Source: Hymenolepis diminuta (Eukaryota > Platyhelminthes > Cestoda > Cyclophyllidea > Hymenolepididae). From it: a stretch of DNA of 64,000 nt. The notes below the pieces were generated by a model. That model saw only the letters and a list, made by a program, of their open reading frames with translations, did no database searches and had not been told where the DNA came from. The translations under genes and the position numbers were made by a program. The DNA lies in NCBI GenBank assembly GCA_900708905.1, contig CAADRB010000011.1:1012296-1076295 (forward strand), in the 5' to 3' direction. Of this stretch, positions 52,201 through 62,487 are shown one piece after another. Position 1 is the stretch's first letter; each line of letters starts with the position of its first letter.

Positions 52201-55200
52201 TGCAATATACCAGTTTGATCAGTAATTTACGTCACCGGAAGTGCATCCATAGTTTGAAATCAACTTTAAATGATTAGACGCCCGATGCCATTCCAAAATA
52301 ATTTATGCCGTTTGCAGTTCAGAATTTGTCAACTATTCAACTATTTTGGAAAACAATGATGCACACTCAAGAATGTAAGCCGTAATAATGAAAAAGACGG
52401 ATGCAATTATTTACCCAAAATAAATGGTCTTTCCCGTAAACGTTTAAAATTATTGTCAAAATTTTAACGATTTCGTATTTGGAATATCCGGTGAATGTGT
52501 AGTCGATGGTAACTTCATAGTTTGAAAGAGATTTATCTCACCAGTTTACTGTTCTAACAAAAGTTAATCAAAATTTGGCTGACATTTTCAAACCTTCACA
52601 AAAGGGAATTGATCACCTTTTGAAAGCCTCCCTTTAACACAATGCTAAATATTAAAAATTGTCTGCATCAGAAATTTGCAAAGAAAACAGCAACAACTTT
52701 ATAATATTTCGCTACCACTATGTCAAAGCAATAAATTACAATTTTCAACATAAAACAAAATATTCCGATAATTATTGAAGATGTGACCGGGTAGAAAGGC
52801 ATTCATCAAGCCTCGTCATTTGATTTCACGGCTTTACGTTCTAAGACGCCAAATTTCATATTTGAGGATCAGTCCCCTAGGTTTATGAGTCCATTCATGA
52901 AAGCGATGAGAAATAGCACGATTTTAACACAGCAGAGCTGACTAGAGCTCACCCAAGGAGAACTCCCATTATTTCTATTTTTCATCAGACAGGGAAATTA
53001 CGTTAAAGTTACATCAATTACGAAATGCCAAACCTATCATTTAAAGTGGTGAGAAGTAATTTAGCTTTCATGGTAGTGTTTACACTTTATAGTAAATTAG
53101 ACAGGAACATGTTGACGATGCACGAGATTTTTCAGACAAAAAGAAATACGACTTTTAATAGAAAATCATGATACTCTTAAGAACCTGTTAAGTCCTCGTG
53201 TTAAAGTCAAGCAAATGTACAGAAACAATAATGAAAACAGTCCTTTATTTAAAGCGATGGAGAGTAGATCAGTTCCTTTCTATTAAGAGAAACCCACACA
53301 GAAACGGAAATATTATCCAATCAATCTAATCCTCAATGCAAATCAAATCGGGACGGGCTTAGAAATACGCCAATAAAGACTATTAATTTCAATCCCCATA
53401 TAGAGAGTACCACATTGAAATGTAGCATTCAGCGTCGGATGAACTCCCATTGTGACAATTGATTTTTCCCAGCCCTCTAGTTTATCCCGTTTGTTTATCT
53501 GAACGATGTGATCAAATATTATTTCTGGGACCTTCTGGATCTTTTATACGTGGTTCCCAATGCGTTATAAGTAACAAAAAGACACCTCTCAGCGTTTTAT
53601 CATTCCCAATGGTCATAGCCATCCATCGTTCGAGAAGGTCACGAATCTCTGCAAAACCCACAAATGTTAGACTCTTTAGACCAATCTTTTCTGAAAGTTC
53701 CTAAGTGTTGTAAAAATACGCAAAGCAATGAACTGACTACTTCTTATGTTAACCCGTAGAATGTAAGCACCTTCGATGTGTTAGAAAAGGTTGATCGATT
53801 ATCAAAGAGTGATTTTTGTGTGCTAAATTTAATAGTACATCGTCGGCGTTTTATATTCTTAAAAGATAGCCCTTGTGTTTTCCCAGAATTTTCGCGCTTT
53901 GATAACTCAAAAAAGTTACACTTAAATTAAATCCCTCAGCGATGTGAGAAAAATTAAAGTTAGTACCAGAATACAAAATGCTATTGCAAAACTTACCAAT
54001 GTTTTAAAAATTTAATCAGTGTGCCAATAATTATTTTATTATCTTGAAATAAACGATTGAAAATAGTCAAATAATGTCATAAAATAACAGCATTTATATT
54101 TAATAGGATTAGGTAAAAATTCAGCTGCGAGCCAATCCGAGTGAAACACAACGAAACCTCTTCGAGCCCTCTTTACACAAACACATTAGATGGAAAGTTA
54201 TACGTCTTTTACCACTAACAGGTGTATCTAAAATGAAAATGCAACTACTTATCCTTTAGAAACTGGAATCCAAATGAGTTCTATTGGAACGTCTTAAAAA
54301 TCAAGGATCAGTAGTGAAAAAACGGGTGGGAATTGTCACCACAATTAGGGTTCTAGCTAAAGACATGATAAAATTCACACAAATACGTTTGACCTCTCTC
54401 TCTCCCCAATGGCTATTCTTCACTATATTCATCTCATATTTAAGTGTCCAACTTAACCAATTTAATCAACCTGCCTTAACAGGAATGCATTTTAATATAA
54501 AAAAATAACTAAAAGTAATTTACAACAGTTACATGAGTCCTGAAAGAAATTGTAAATTAAAGTGAACATTTACAAAGCAAAAGTCAACCTGATTATCTTC
54601 TCCCATACACTGGAGTGAGAGCAGTTAAGCTCAAATTATAACCAGACATAAAGACGTCAATTAATAGTCATTGACCCGCCCAGAAAAATGCAGGATTGAG
54701 CGTTAAATAAGAAAATTAAATTAAAGTCTTTATATTATGCGCTGGTGAAGTAGTGGTTAACAGGCATGTCCACGAAGTCAGAGGTCACGGGTTCAATGTC
54801 CAGTGAGCGGAATGACCAACCATACTGGTTAGGTCCGGTTATTACAGAGGCTGGCAGAATTCGAATTTCTCACTAGAGGCTCAATTCTGTCACCATCTAA
54901 TCCGAGATAAGCGTTGAAAAACACTCACCTAAATAAGTTTAGGTATTATTTTTATTTTTAAAACCTTTGTAATTTTTTGATAACACGATAATAGACAATA
55001 TCATATAGGTAATAAAATTGATGCACAGGCCCTAATAAAAATAATGGAATGTAATAAATCACAGAGTAAAATATTTAATTTAGAAGATATTTACTTGAAT
55101 TGGTTCTCTTTCCAATCGATAATCTGCAAGAATTCGGTGAATATAAACCCTTCCAGGAATATTTTCAATTCCAAGAGCCGGTGCAGAAATTGCCACTTCA

Positions 55201-56387
55201 CCAATTCCATCACCGTCTACATCACCAATTCGAGCTATAGCATACCCAAACATTTCGCCAGGTCTAGATCCTTCCAAAGTAAAATTCCGTAGCTTCTCAT
55301 TATCTCTGAATTGGACATAGACTCGACCGGTATTTGCACCAACTTTCCCCACATCTTCATAAGGAGCTCCACCAATGACAGCTAAACCAGAACCGACAAT
55401 ACTTGTCTCAACAGCAAATCCCAATCCACCAAAGTTGCTTCCATTAACTGTCAAGACCTGATTGTCGATATCATCCCCTAGTCGGGTGACTTCAAATCCT
55501 TGAACATTAGATGGTGGAGAACCGACAATAGCCAGTGCCTCTCTTCTGCCTGGGGAATATGGAGACCAAGCAACAGAATAACCGAAAGAATCCTCTTGCG
55601 AACCGATATCCCGAATTCGCTGTTCTGCTCTCCCCAGAATATCATCTACAGTCCTAACCCGAGGGTTTTGAAGAGCGAACGGAAGACCGCTGAGCAGCTG
55701 GGCATTCTCTCCATCATCAGAAGGTCGAAGATCAATGGAGAAGCCTCCAGCACAGGGCTGTGTACGTCCGTAGGCAGAGCAGAACTCTATAGGGACTCCT
55801 GACCACCATCGCCCATTAGATCTTCCCATGATGTTGCATCGACCACCAGGAAACCACGATCCTCGGTCGGAGTGTGAAAGGGGATCACAGAAAACCACCA
55901 CGCCTCCTGTAGGGAGATTCAAACTCTGTAGACCTTTTCCTAGTAATCCTGCATCTGTATGATTTAAACTTGGAGTACCGGTATCTAATCCGAGTATTTC
56001 ACAAGAGACTATATCAAATCCACCTGGTTTTTCAGCTAGTACATCAATTCGACAACCAACTACTGCTCCAAAGCTGGTTGTAAATGCAGTTCCGGATTGG
56101 TTTCGTTTAGGGGAAGTCCCCGCAGCTATAAGCCACGATATCTGGGAATTCGATTCTCGAAACATGGTAACACTAGTCCAGTGGAAATTTGATGGATCGA
56201 GCCCACTGATATAATTAGGGACATGTGGCAACTGCTGAGTAAATTTAGATAAAAATCCCTCGTGAAGATCGGGAAAATTCACCGGTCGGAAAAGTTGTTT
56301 TTGAGGATCTGATTGTATTAAAATAGGAGGAAACCACTGGGCTGACGCAGCGGAAAGGAAGAATACGATGAGTCTGTATAATGGCAT
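36195..56387 (-). CDS. Integrin alpha subunit, complete five-exon gene (about 1,318 aa)
   Basis: This is a type I membrane receptor subunit that pairs with an integrin beta chain to bind extracellular matrix and link it to the cytoskeleton. The exons on the minus strand are 56387-55095, 51008-49697, 47964-47776, 46560-46435 and 37231-36195. All junctions are GT-AG, with phases 0/0, 1/1, 1/1 and 1/1. The sum is 3,957 nt, an exact multiple of three, ending in TGA. The start is the ATG at 56387-56385; the frame runs a little further upstream but has no other ATG. Order of parts: signal peptide, seven-bladed FG-GAP propeller without a visible inserted I domain, thigh and calf regions, a furin-type RRRR site at residues 984-987, one membrane helix (about 1144-1167), the conserved GFFRR motif (1169-1173, family GFFKR), and a tail of about 150 residues. 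The introns are 4,086, 1,732, 1,215 and 9,203 nt and hold SINEs and other repeats. A further small exon cannot be excluded. Confidence 0.93.
37655..38115 (+). repeat. Dispersed repeat family R, copy 2 (in integrin intron 4)
   Basis: It is the most complete copy of the family at 2940 and 8140 (minus). Diagnostic blocks are TTTTTAATTGTGGGAAGC, CAACAAATGATAAAGGGGAG, TCAAGGTATCAAA, TTTGATATTTTGG, ACTAAATGGGCAG, GCAGCAAATG, AGTGCTTACTGATC and GCTCCGTAAGCTG. Frames on both strands at 37498-37759 belong to this repeat and are not genes. Confidence 0.7.
38945..39095 (-). repeat. tRNA-derived SINE, copy 5 (integrin intron 4)
   Basis: On the minus strand the head CTGGTGGTGAAGTAGTC is close to the TGGTGAAGTAGTGG head at 54741. 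It is followed by CTAAGTCAGAAATCGGGTG and GATCGATGCTC. The body is diverged (ATTCAGTGAATGTGG). Confidence 0.65.
39140..39215 (-). repeat. SINE head fragment, copy 6
   Basis: On the minus strand, CGCTACCGATAATATAGCAG is followed by AGGTTTTGGGTTTGATACTC, the tRNA-like B-box region of the family. The body is absent or unrecognisable. It lies next to copy 5 in the same orientation. Confidence 0.45.
39900..40090 (+). repeat. Dispersed repeat family T, copy 2 (integrin intron 4)
   Basis: Shared blocks with 30890-31140 are GACTTGAGAACGACTGACT, AAGTTTATCTCGTTTGTTTA, TTGGCATAATATGCTAATG and GGGTCTTCTGGTTTAAG. The middle blocks also match 53440-53560. Confidence 0.55.
40091..46434. other. Remainder of integrin intron 4, no other gene recognised
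   Basis: A G-rich tract of about 23 nt is at 42283-42305. A pair of short direct repeats (AGTCATCAAGTCTGGAGTT at about 43651 and GGTCATCAAGTCTAGAGTT at about 44417) was seen. A 28-N gap is at 45457-45484. Frames at 41506-41995, 42483-42680, 43446-43706 and 44778-45166 have no recognised similarity. Confidence 0.45.
42283..42305. repeat. G-rich homopurine tract
   Basis: A nearly pure G run with single A interruptions, ending in ten consecutive G, in integrin intron 4 of an otherwise AT-rich window. It could form a quadruplex on the plus strand. It is in the intron of a minus-strand gene, so the transcript carries the C-rich complement. Confidence 0.75.
46435..46560 (-). CDS. Integrin alpha exon 4: calf-2 segment
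   Basis: This 126-nt exon is too short for ordinary ORF calling and was found because the phases of exons 3 and 5 needed it. The acceptor ttcgttttag is followed by DYRWVDTLPKMISANGSEVG and then FCEIEEEFVNPLNLTIREAG. The latter aligns with the cysteine and NPL segment of calf-2 in other alpha chains. The donor is TCAA|gtaggt, phase 1. Joined, the junction reads GYSKPSQSD into exon 5. RNA evidence is lacking. Confidence 0.82.
47370..47730 (+). repeat. Dispersed repeat family S, copy 2 (integrin intron 3)
   Basis: It matches 28140-28570 in the same order: AGCTAACAAC, a GGGGGAGAGGAGATGAGAGGG purine tract, GTTTATATGAAACATTTGGG, GGCAGCTATAGAAAAGAGG, GACAGATAAGGGTATGAGTC and ATAGAGACG. It ends about 45 nt before the exon 3 donor. 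Confidence 0.65.
47776..47964 (-). CDS. Integrin alpha exon 3: start of calf-2
   Basis: The acceptor ttgacacag continues phase 1. The core VGPRLEHVYLVENFGATDLN followed by DLAFQLEIPVRFDEGDTLLYL is the beginning of calf-2 (integrin alpha-V has the related GPEVQHVYELRNNGPS, from memory). The donor gtaagtta begins at 47775. The open frame continuing to 47366 is read-through into intron and a family S repeat. Confidence 0.9.
49697..51008 (-). CDS. Integrin alpha exon 2: blade 7, thigh and calf-1
   Basis: The acceptor tttatttctag joins phase 0 to ILEAPNNATGFGVSLSRS, followed by DIDSDGGPELVVTTLDP, the last propeller blade with its calcium loop. After it comes LYSLPLRLRAKCVSRFRP, the linker to the thigh. 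The immunoglobulin-like thigh and calf-1 region contains cysteine pairs around CDRYTQSCPK, SDCVWKLPPPTYLCPPHPKC and SADLQVSI...TLTFVLRNNGPTGSEGVRV, a pattern usual in integrin alpha legs. The donor lies inside the codon after PPHLT (gtaagtct), phase 1; frame reading beyond 49697 is intron. Confidence 0.92.
51255..51457 (-). repeat. tRNA-derived SINE, copy 7 (integrin intron 1)
   Basis: On the minus strand the head TTTTAACGGTTAGCATGCTC is followed by GACATCATGGGTTTGATACC (B-box-like), GGAGCGCAATGGCCAACC, GATTAAGTCTG, and a tail CTCACTAAGAGGCTTAATG like CTCACTAGAGGCTCAA in the copy at 54738. Confidence 0.72.
51458..54737. other. Integrin intron 1 interior; repeat T copy 3 at about 53440-53560
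   Basis: Around 53440-53560 the blocks AGTTTATCCCGTTTGTTTA and GGGACCTTCTGGATCTTTTA match repeat family T. A 60-codon frame on the minus strand at about 53495-53704 (contains EIRDLLERWMAMTIG) overlaps it and has no recognised similarity. Nothing else was found. Confidence 0.45.
54738..54930 (+). repeat. tRNA-derived SINE, copy 8, best-preserved (integrin intron 1)
   Basis: TGCGCTGGTGAAGTAGTGG (A-box-like) is followed by GTCACGGGTTCAATGTCC (B-box-like, compare GGTTCRANNCC), CAGTGAGCGGAATGACCAAC, GGTTAGGTCCGG, TTCTCACTAGAGGCTC and AAGCGTTGAAAAACACTC. This is the reference copy used to recognise the others. It is a candidate pol III transcription unit, with box spacing as in tRNA genes. No A-rich end or target duplication could be fixed by eye. 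Confidence 0.82.
55095..56387 (-). CDS. Integrin alpha exon 1: signal peptide and propeller blades 1-6
   Basis: It encodes residues 1-431. MPLYRLIVFFLSAASA is a typical signal peptide with likely cleavage before QWFPP. The FG-GAP pieces visible are SFGYSVAWSP...ALAIVGSPP, GGLGFAVETS...GLAVIGGAPYEDVG, and MFGYAIARIGDVDGDGIGEV followed by AISAPALG. Only the last carries the Asp-rich calcium loop (DVDGDGIGE, about residues 387-395). The cysteine-containing stretch WFPGGRCNIMGRSNGRWW (about residues 180-200) lies where blades 2-3 of integrins carry ligand-proximal loops. The donor is CAA|gtaaat, phase 0. Confidence 0.93.
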
Positions 56388-58280
56388 TCTGACTGACGTC
56401 AAATGACTACTCTTCCGCAAGAACACGTGAATATTTCAAGGCGGTCCAGCAAGGCGGTGTGAATAATGCGTGCAGGGCATAATCCGCCCTCTCATTCGTG
56501 CGTTCAGTTTATACTGACATGTTATTGGCGAAAGAGCTAGGAAATAGAGAGACGCACAGGGTGTTTTAACCAATAACGCAATCTGAGAGCCTATGACGCT
56601 GTTCTCTTTGATATTTTAATGGCAGTTGGCGATAATGCTTATGGTAAAATTTTAAACACATTATTACAACTGCTGCTAATGGGCGGTTAAAAAATGCGAC
56701 TGAGTCCATCGGTTAAAAATCAGTCAATCGGGAAAGGAGGTAAAAACACGCTAATGACTTTTAAAATAAAAAGATATTGTGACTAAAAGATGAATGTAGG
56801 TTCCAATCAGGAAGAAACCTAGGGGTATGTCGATGACATGCGCCGTTGGCGTAGTAGTCAATCTATATTCAGCCAAAGGTCACATCCAGCGATCGGCAAG
56901 ACCAATCATAATGAATAAGCAGCCAAGATTTTGATAACAGGATACATTTTGGCAGAGACGCATCAATATTACTTCTTTGCTCAAGATTAGAGTTGAAAAT
57001 TCTATTATCTTAGTCTTCTTAAAGTCCCAAACTTTACCATAATGTAAATCATCTAAATGAGTTCACCTTTCCAGTTTGTTTAGGAAACTGTCATATCAAT
57101 GCCCGAAAGCGCATGTTCGACTGTTCATAAAGAAGTTCTTATTGGATTGCTTAGTTAGGAAAAATGCACTATCGGTAATGACCTAATTCGGTACTATATT
57201 AATTTCCGAAATATTTTTGTTCTTCATTACTAGAAATTTAAGGACGAAACTCCATAAATTACACTTTCAAAATGCTACTGATTTAAAATTAACCAAAGCT
57301 GAAAATGACAATTTGTTAGTCCTATTTTTAACTTCAAAATTACACTGAGAAAATATTTGTTACTAGAAAATTTATCAGTAGCACTACAATCGTAGCACGT
57401 CCGTAGACAGTTTTAGCTTGCCAGTAATAACAGATAGTCCTCATTTTAAACCAGAGGAGGATAAATGGATATAAACGAACGTAGTACTGACAGATTACCG
57501 GCATTTCACAAATTAAATTCATGGATTTAAGTTTTGTCGTATCGGCTCTGGATATAATTAAGAAAATTTCGGTTCTACCGGAACAAGTTCAGTAATAAAG
57601 GTTGAGATGGAAGAGAAAATGATTAAATTTTGTAACCAAAATAAAGCCACGGTAGTGGACCATGGAATGGCCATTACACATCGTAATATCTGTCTTGGGG
57701 AGCTAGAAGGAAAATAATTAATAAAGCACTAGACGGCATGGTATTCACATAGAGCAGCTTAAAAAATATAGAGACATAATAATTCAATGAGAGAATGGTC
57801 AAAAGAGGTTGCGCATATTGATAATGCGAGATAAAAGACTTCGAAATGGTAACACCATCTAATAAACATAAAAATATGTGATTCATCCGTCTGATTGCAA
57901 ATTATAGGTGTTCAAGATAATTTGCTTACCCTACACTTTCTCAGAGAATCAAAACTGGTCGATTTCGATATCCATCTACAGGAAAGCAAGTAACTGGCGA
58001 ATGTAAATTTCTCAACAATTATACTAGACAGAGTAGATTACGATGACACTAATATGTATTTTGATGAACTAACAATATTAAGATGTAAAAAGCTTATCTA
58101 TCGGTAGGGATCTCATAGAACGACATATATTAAAAAATAGTCTCAGGAGGCCTAAAAATGTCATTTCTTCACTTCAGCCAATTAAGCAAACCAATAGTAA
58201 TACCAATCTCTATTATTAAACAGCCAATATAACAATATTTCATTATAGGAATGATAAAAGTTAAAACACAGATGCAGCAT
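56388..58280. other. Spacer between DPCD and integrin alpha; SINE fragment at about 56838-56925
   Basis: It should hold the integrin promoter and 5' UTR (near 56388 and above) and the DPCD 3' UTR (near 58280 and below). On the plus strand, TGCGCCGTTGGCGTAGTAG at about 56840, followed by AAAGGTCACATCC and GATCGGCAAGACCAATC, is a worn head and body of the SINE family (copy 9). No gene was recognised; frames at 57340-57886 are uninformative. Confidence 0.5.
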
Positions 58281-59223
<943 letters not shown>

Positions 59224-60479
59224 AGCGAATATGCATAATGAGGTTTAGTAAGTGTGTTTTGCCTCAGGATTAGCAAGGTCAATTTTTTCTAGGTCTACTA
59301 CTGGTACCGTAATTTGTAATTGATGCAATATTGTAATATAACATATTATATATAATCAATAAACAACTCAAAAATTTAAATTAAAGTTTTGATGATATTC
59401 TTCTAATCTTAACTATGGCTTCGGAGCATTTTGGGGAACTATTGAAACAAATTTTACCAGTTAAATAATCTGATAAATCACGTCAGTCTATTTATAAATT
59501 GGTTACTTGTCCAACACGAAAAATCACGATTTGGTTACATAATACTATCAATTTTCATCTCTGTAAACCACTTTGAGTATTTTATTACTTTTTTTTAAAC
59601 TTTTATTGCAAATATCAAGTCACCCAAATTCATATGGTATAGTGTTGTTAACAGTGAATGTAGATATAAGGAACAGGTAAGGAAAATCTAGAGTGAGCAA
59701 AAGAGATTTAAAACTGAGCGGGATAGAGCCCTTAGCAAAATTTCATTTCTTAACCTATGAAGCACAATTTTATCTTCGCTCGAAGCCTACTCCAGGCTAC
59801 GATGCAAACAATTATTTCTGTCACATCAATAATTGCATGATTGTAGTAGTAGATTAAATCAGTTATAATATTTCCCTATGTTGCATTCCATCAATTTAGT
59901 TTTCCATAAAGCCTTTAAACGTTTTTTCTCAAAATTATCCCAATTTCGCACTATTTGGATCATTTATTTCATCATGAACAAAGACATGGCTACACTTGAT
60001 ATTGCAGTTACAATCAACCGTGTTATTAAAAATTATGGTATTGATCAAGCATAGGTGGACTAAATACGTTAACTGAAATTAAAATTAACTAGCGACTCAT
60101 GCCGTAAATCGCTTTCTTTCCAGAAATCTCTTCTCATTTATTGTAACATCGTTATCGGCTATTTAATCATCTTTCGGGTGATTCACACACCACCGAGACA
60201 TTTTCAGAACCTCCTGGCGTACTTCGATACAATTTATTCGCCATCGCAAACTATTCAGCCATAGTCAGCACAGAGAGTAACACCTCAACTCTCAGGCAAA
60301 ATGCACAGGGAAAATAAGTTTCACAAGGATCTTATAACAGTGCATGCAAAAGAAGGAAAAAAAGACACAAGAGATAGAGACCAATCAAAAAATTGGGGAG
60401 TAAATATGTCAAAGAGAAACACAGATAAAGAGGGACAATGGCGCAGAATGAGTTCATTTTTTAGTATTATATTCGAGAC
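59224..60479. other. Spacer between DPCD and arfaptin
   Basis: It holds the DPCD upstream region and the arfaptin 3' UTR. The arfaptin 3' flank is purine-poor on the coding strand, which explains the lysine-rich plus-strand frame at 60301-60489; that frame is not a gene. No promoter element or poly(A) signal could be fixed. Confidence 0.45.
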
Positions 60480-62487
60480 TCAGTCCTGAAAGACATCACG
60501 TTCACAATCGTCGTTCCCGCTGTCTTCAAGTCCATTTTCTGTTAGGGCAAAGTGAGTGGATTTCTGTTGTTGTGCTGATGAATACTGATTCGGGGTTTGA
60601 GGTGCTTTAGTGTAGGGAGATGGGCTCTCAATCTCGAGGAATGAAATTTCTTGGCGGTTTTGTAGGTCGCTGGGGGTGATGTGTTGCTGTTCCATTAGGG
60701 CTTTTAGAGCTTCGTTGAGGGCGCTAAAACCGTTGGCGTAGTACGAGAGGGTGGCGGCCTGTACGGAATTCAGATGCTTTCGCATTACACGTGTCTATAA
60801 ACAGAACAAAGGAAATGCTATTGTTAAGAACTCTAACGATAATATATTTTAAGCATAGATTGGAAGTTTTATTGAACCGGTTTACCTTATCACTTTGATT
60901 TAGACATATTTATATGCTTAACACTAATAAACAAGTAGAAATTCCCGATAATGCGTTTTGTAGCTGTGAATTACTGAGACGTCCAGGTCCTACAAATTTG
61001 GACACACCGGTTCAGGACAAACATTTTTGTGTTATAGGTATCTTCACGTTCAAATTGTGTTTTTAATATGAATACTGCATAATCATTGTATCGATCAAGT
61101 AAACTAAACATAATAATGAATATATGGCAATTACAACTGCTATGAAATAGCAGTTAAAATTCGAAATAGGACGAAGAACCGGATAGTATAAAATGAAATG
61201 CCTATTTTTAAAATAACTATTCATTGCATTCTGTTACTAAACGAACTTCAAGTTTAAAGACCAAAACAAGTGGGATCTGGGACAAATCCACACTGCGCAA
61301 TCATGAGAAAAAAACACTACCTTAATAGAGAGAGCGACTAAGTTTGAATCAGAATGCATTTAAATTTCCATCCTAAAAGTTGAAAAAAATATACCTGCTC
61401 TGTTACACTGAGGTCTCTCAAAATAAAAAAAAATTGTGATAGAATACCTCTCTGATGATAGGCGTCTTACATTACGTGAGATATTGCAAACATTGAGAAA
61501 ATTTCGAAAAGGTGACACTCGAGAAGACATACACACGATGTGCTTATTCCATCGATATATATTAACTGTAAAAATACAACATCCGCATAGATAAATTGAA
61601 ATATTTAAATATAAAAGAGCAGAAATTCATCCCCAATGCTATGACGACGCTGTGAACTACCGAGATATAGTACCTATTTCTCGGGAGATTCACATTTTAT
61701 AGTTATTTGCCGAACGGCTGTAAAGCCCTTTCAAGGAGACACTTCATCTGGTTATATGGGTAGTTGGTGACGTGGTCATATAGTGAGAAGAATATAGGAC
61801 AAGAGTAAAATACATTTCCTACGAAATTAAAGGTATAAATACAGGATGCATGGCGTCTGTATTCTACTATGACGGTGCTCACTAACCAAAGCAAATTAGA
61901 AGGCTAAAATTTTAGGTGATAATAGGGGTGGATAGCATGAATAAGAAAATATAAGTAAATAATTTTGATGAAGGTGGTCGTAGGGTTAGCAAAATCATTT
62001 TAAGTAGCACATTTTTTACTTATTCCATCATCAATAACGTGATAAGATCTCAAGAGATCAAAAAATATTTTTTAACAACGAATACATAAAGTAGTTTGTT
62101 CAGTCCTCACCCGGTTCTCATGAAGCAACTTCATTTTCACATCCGTATCCTTCTTAAGCGCCAAGTAGATCTCCTTTTGAGCAGCAAATTTTTGTCTCAT
62201 CTGTTGAACATTCAACTCCAACTGGGGAGTAGCAGTTGCAGCCGATGATGTCGAGGCAGGATTAGCTACTGAGTCTTCGGCTGGAGTCTCAGTGGAGGCT
62301 GGTTGAGTGGTTGAATTTGTAGTAGAAATAACCTTTCCGGATGCCTTGGCTTCCAGCCGTGCGAGGTCGTTGCGATGGGCGTCGTAGACTAGACGGGCGT
62401 GTTCTAGTTGTCGGATGGTAGTGAGGGTATCGGGTATGGTCTTTTTGCAGAATGTGTCTAGACCATCACAGAAAAGCTCGAGTCCAC
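60480..62487 (-). CDS. Arfaptin, last two exons (C-terminal AH/BAR domain), 5' part missing
   Basis: Arfaptins bind Arf, Arl1 and Rac GTPases at the trans-Golgi and sense or induce membrane curvature through a BAR-like AH domain. The exons are 62487-62111 (acceptor tatctctag; two bases complete a codon) and 60794-60480, joined in phase 0 across a 1,316-nt intron (donor CGG|gtgagg, acceptor gtttatag) and ending in TGA at 60482-60480. Exon A gives LDTFCKKTIPDTLTTIRQLE, then HARLVYDAHRNDLARLEAK, an insert rich in Ser, Thr and Ala (about 45 residues), then QMRQKFAAQKEIYLALKKD and VKMKLLHENR. Exon B continues TRVMRKHLNSVQAATLSYYA. Human arfaptin-2 has the matching [20 protein letters not shown] and KLKFLEENKIKVMHKQ (from memory). 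The tail after the domain holds SPSPYTKAPQTPNQYSS and ends DVFQD. About 229 residues are seen. The exons for the first AH helix and N-terminus are not found in 62488-64000 and must lie beyond the window or behind a long intron. Confidence 0.92.

Noticed and set aside
53495..53704. Minus-strand frame containing EIRDLLERWMAMTIG
   Set aside because: Protein-like in appearance, but no family recognised, it overlaps repeat T and lies inside integrin intron 1; possibly a chance frame or repeat-derived.
54738..54810. Possible true tRNA gene
   Set aside because: A- and B-box-like motifs are present, but no cloverleaf with paired acceptor stem; the same sequence recurs with a conserved non-tRNA body, so it is a SINE.
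56388..56426. Thirteen extra in-frame codons before the integrin ATG
   Set aside because: They begin with GTG, not ATG; the ATG at 56387 opens directly into a clean signal peptide.
60301..60489. Lysine-rich plus-strand frame
   Set aside because: It lies in the 3' flank of arfaptin on the opposite strand; low complexity and no homology.
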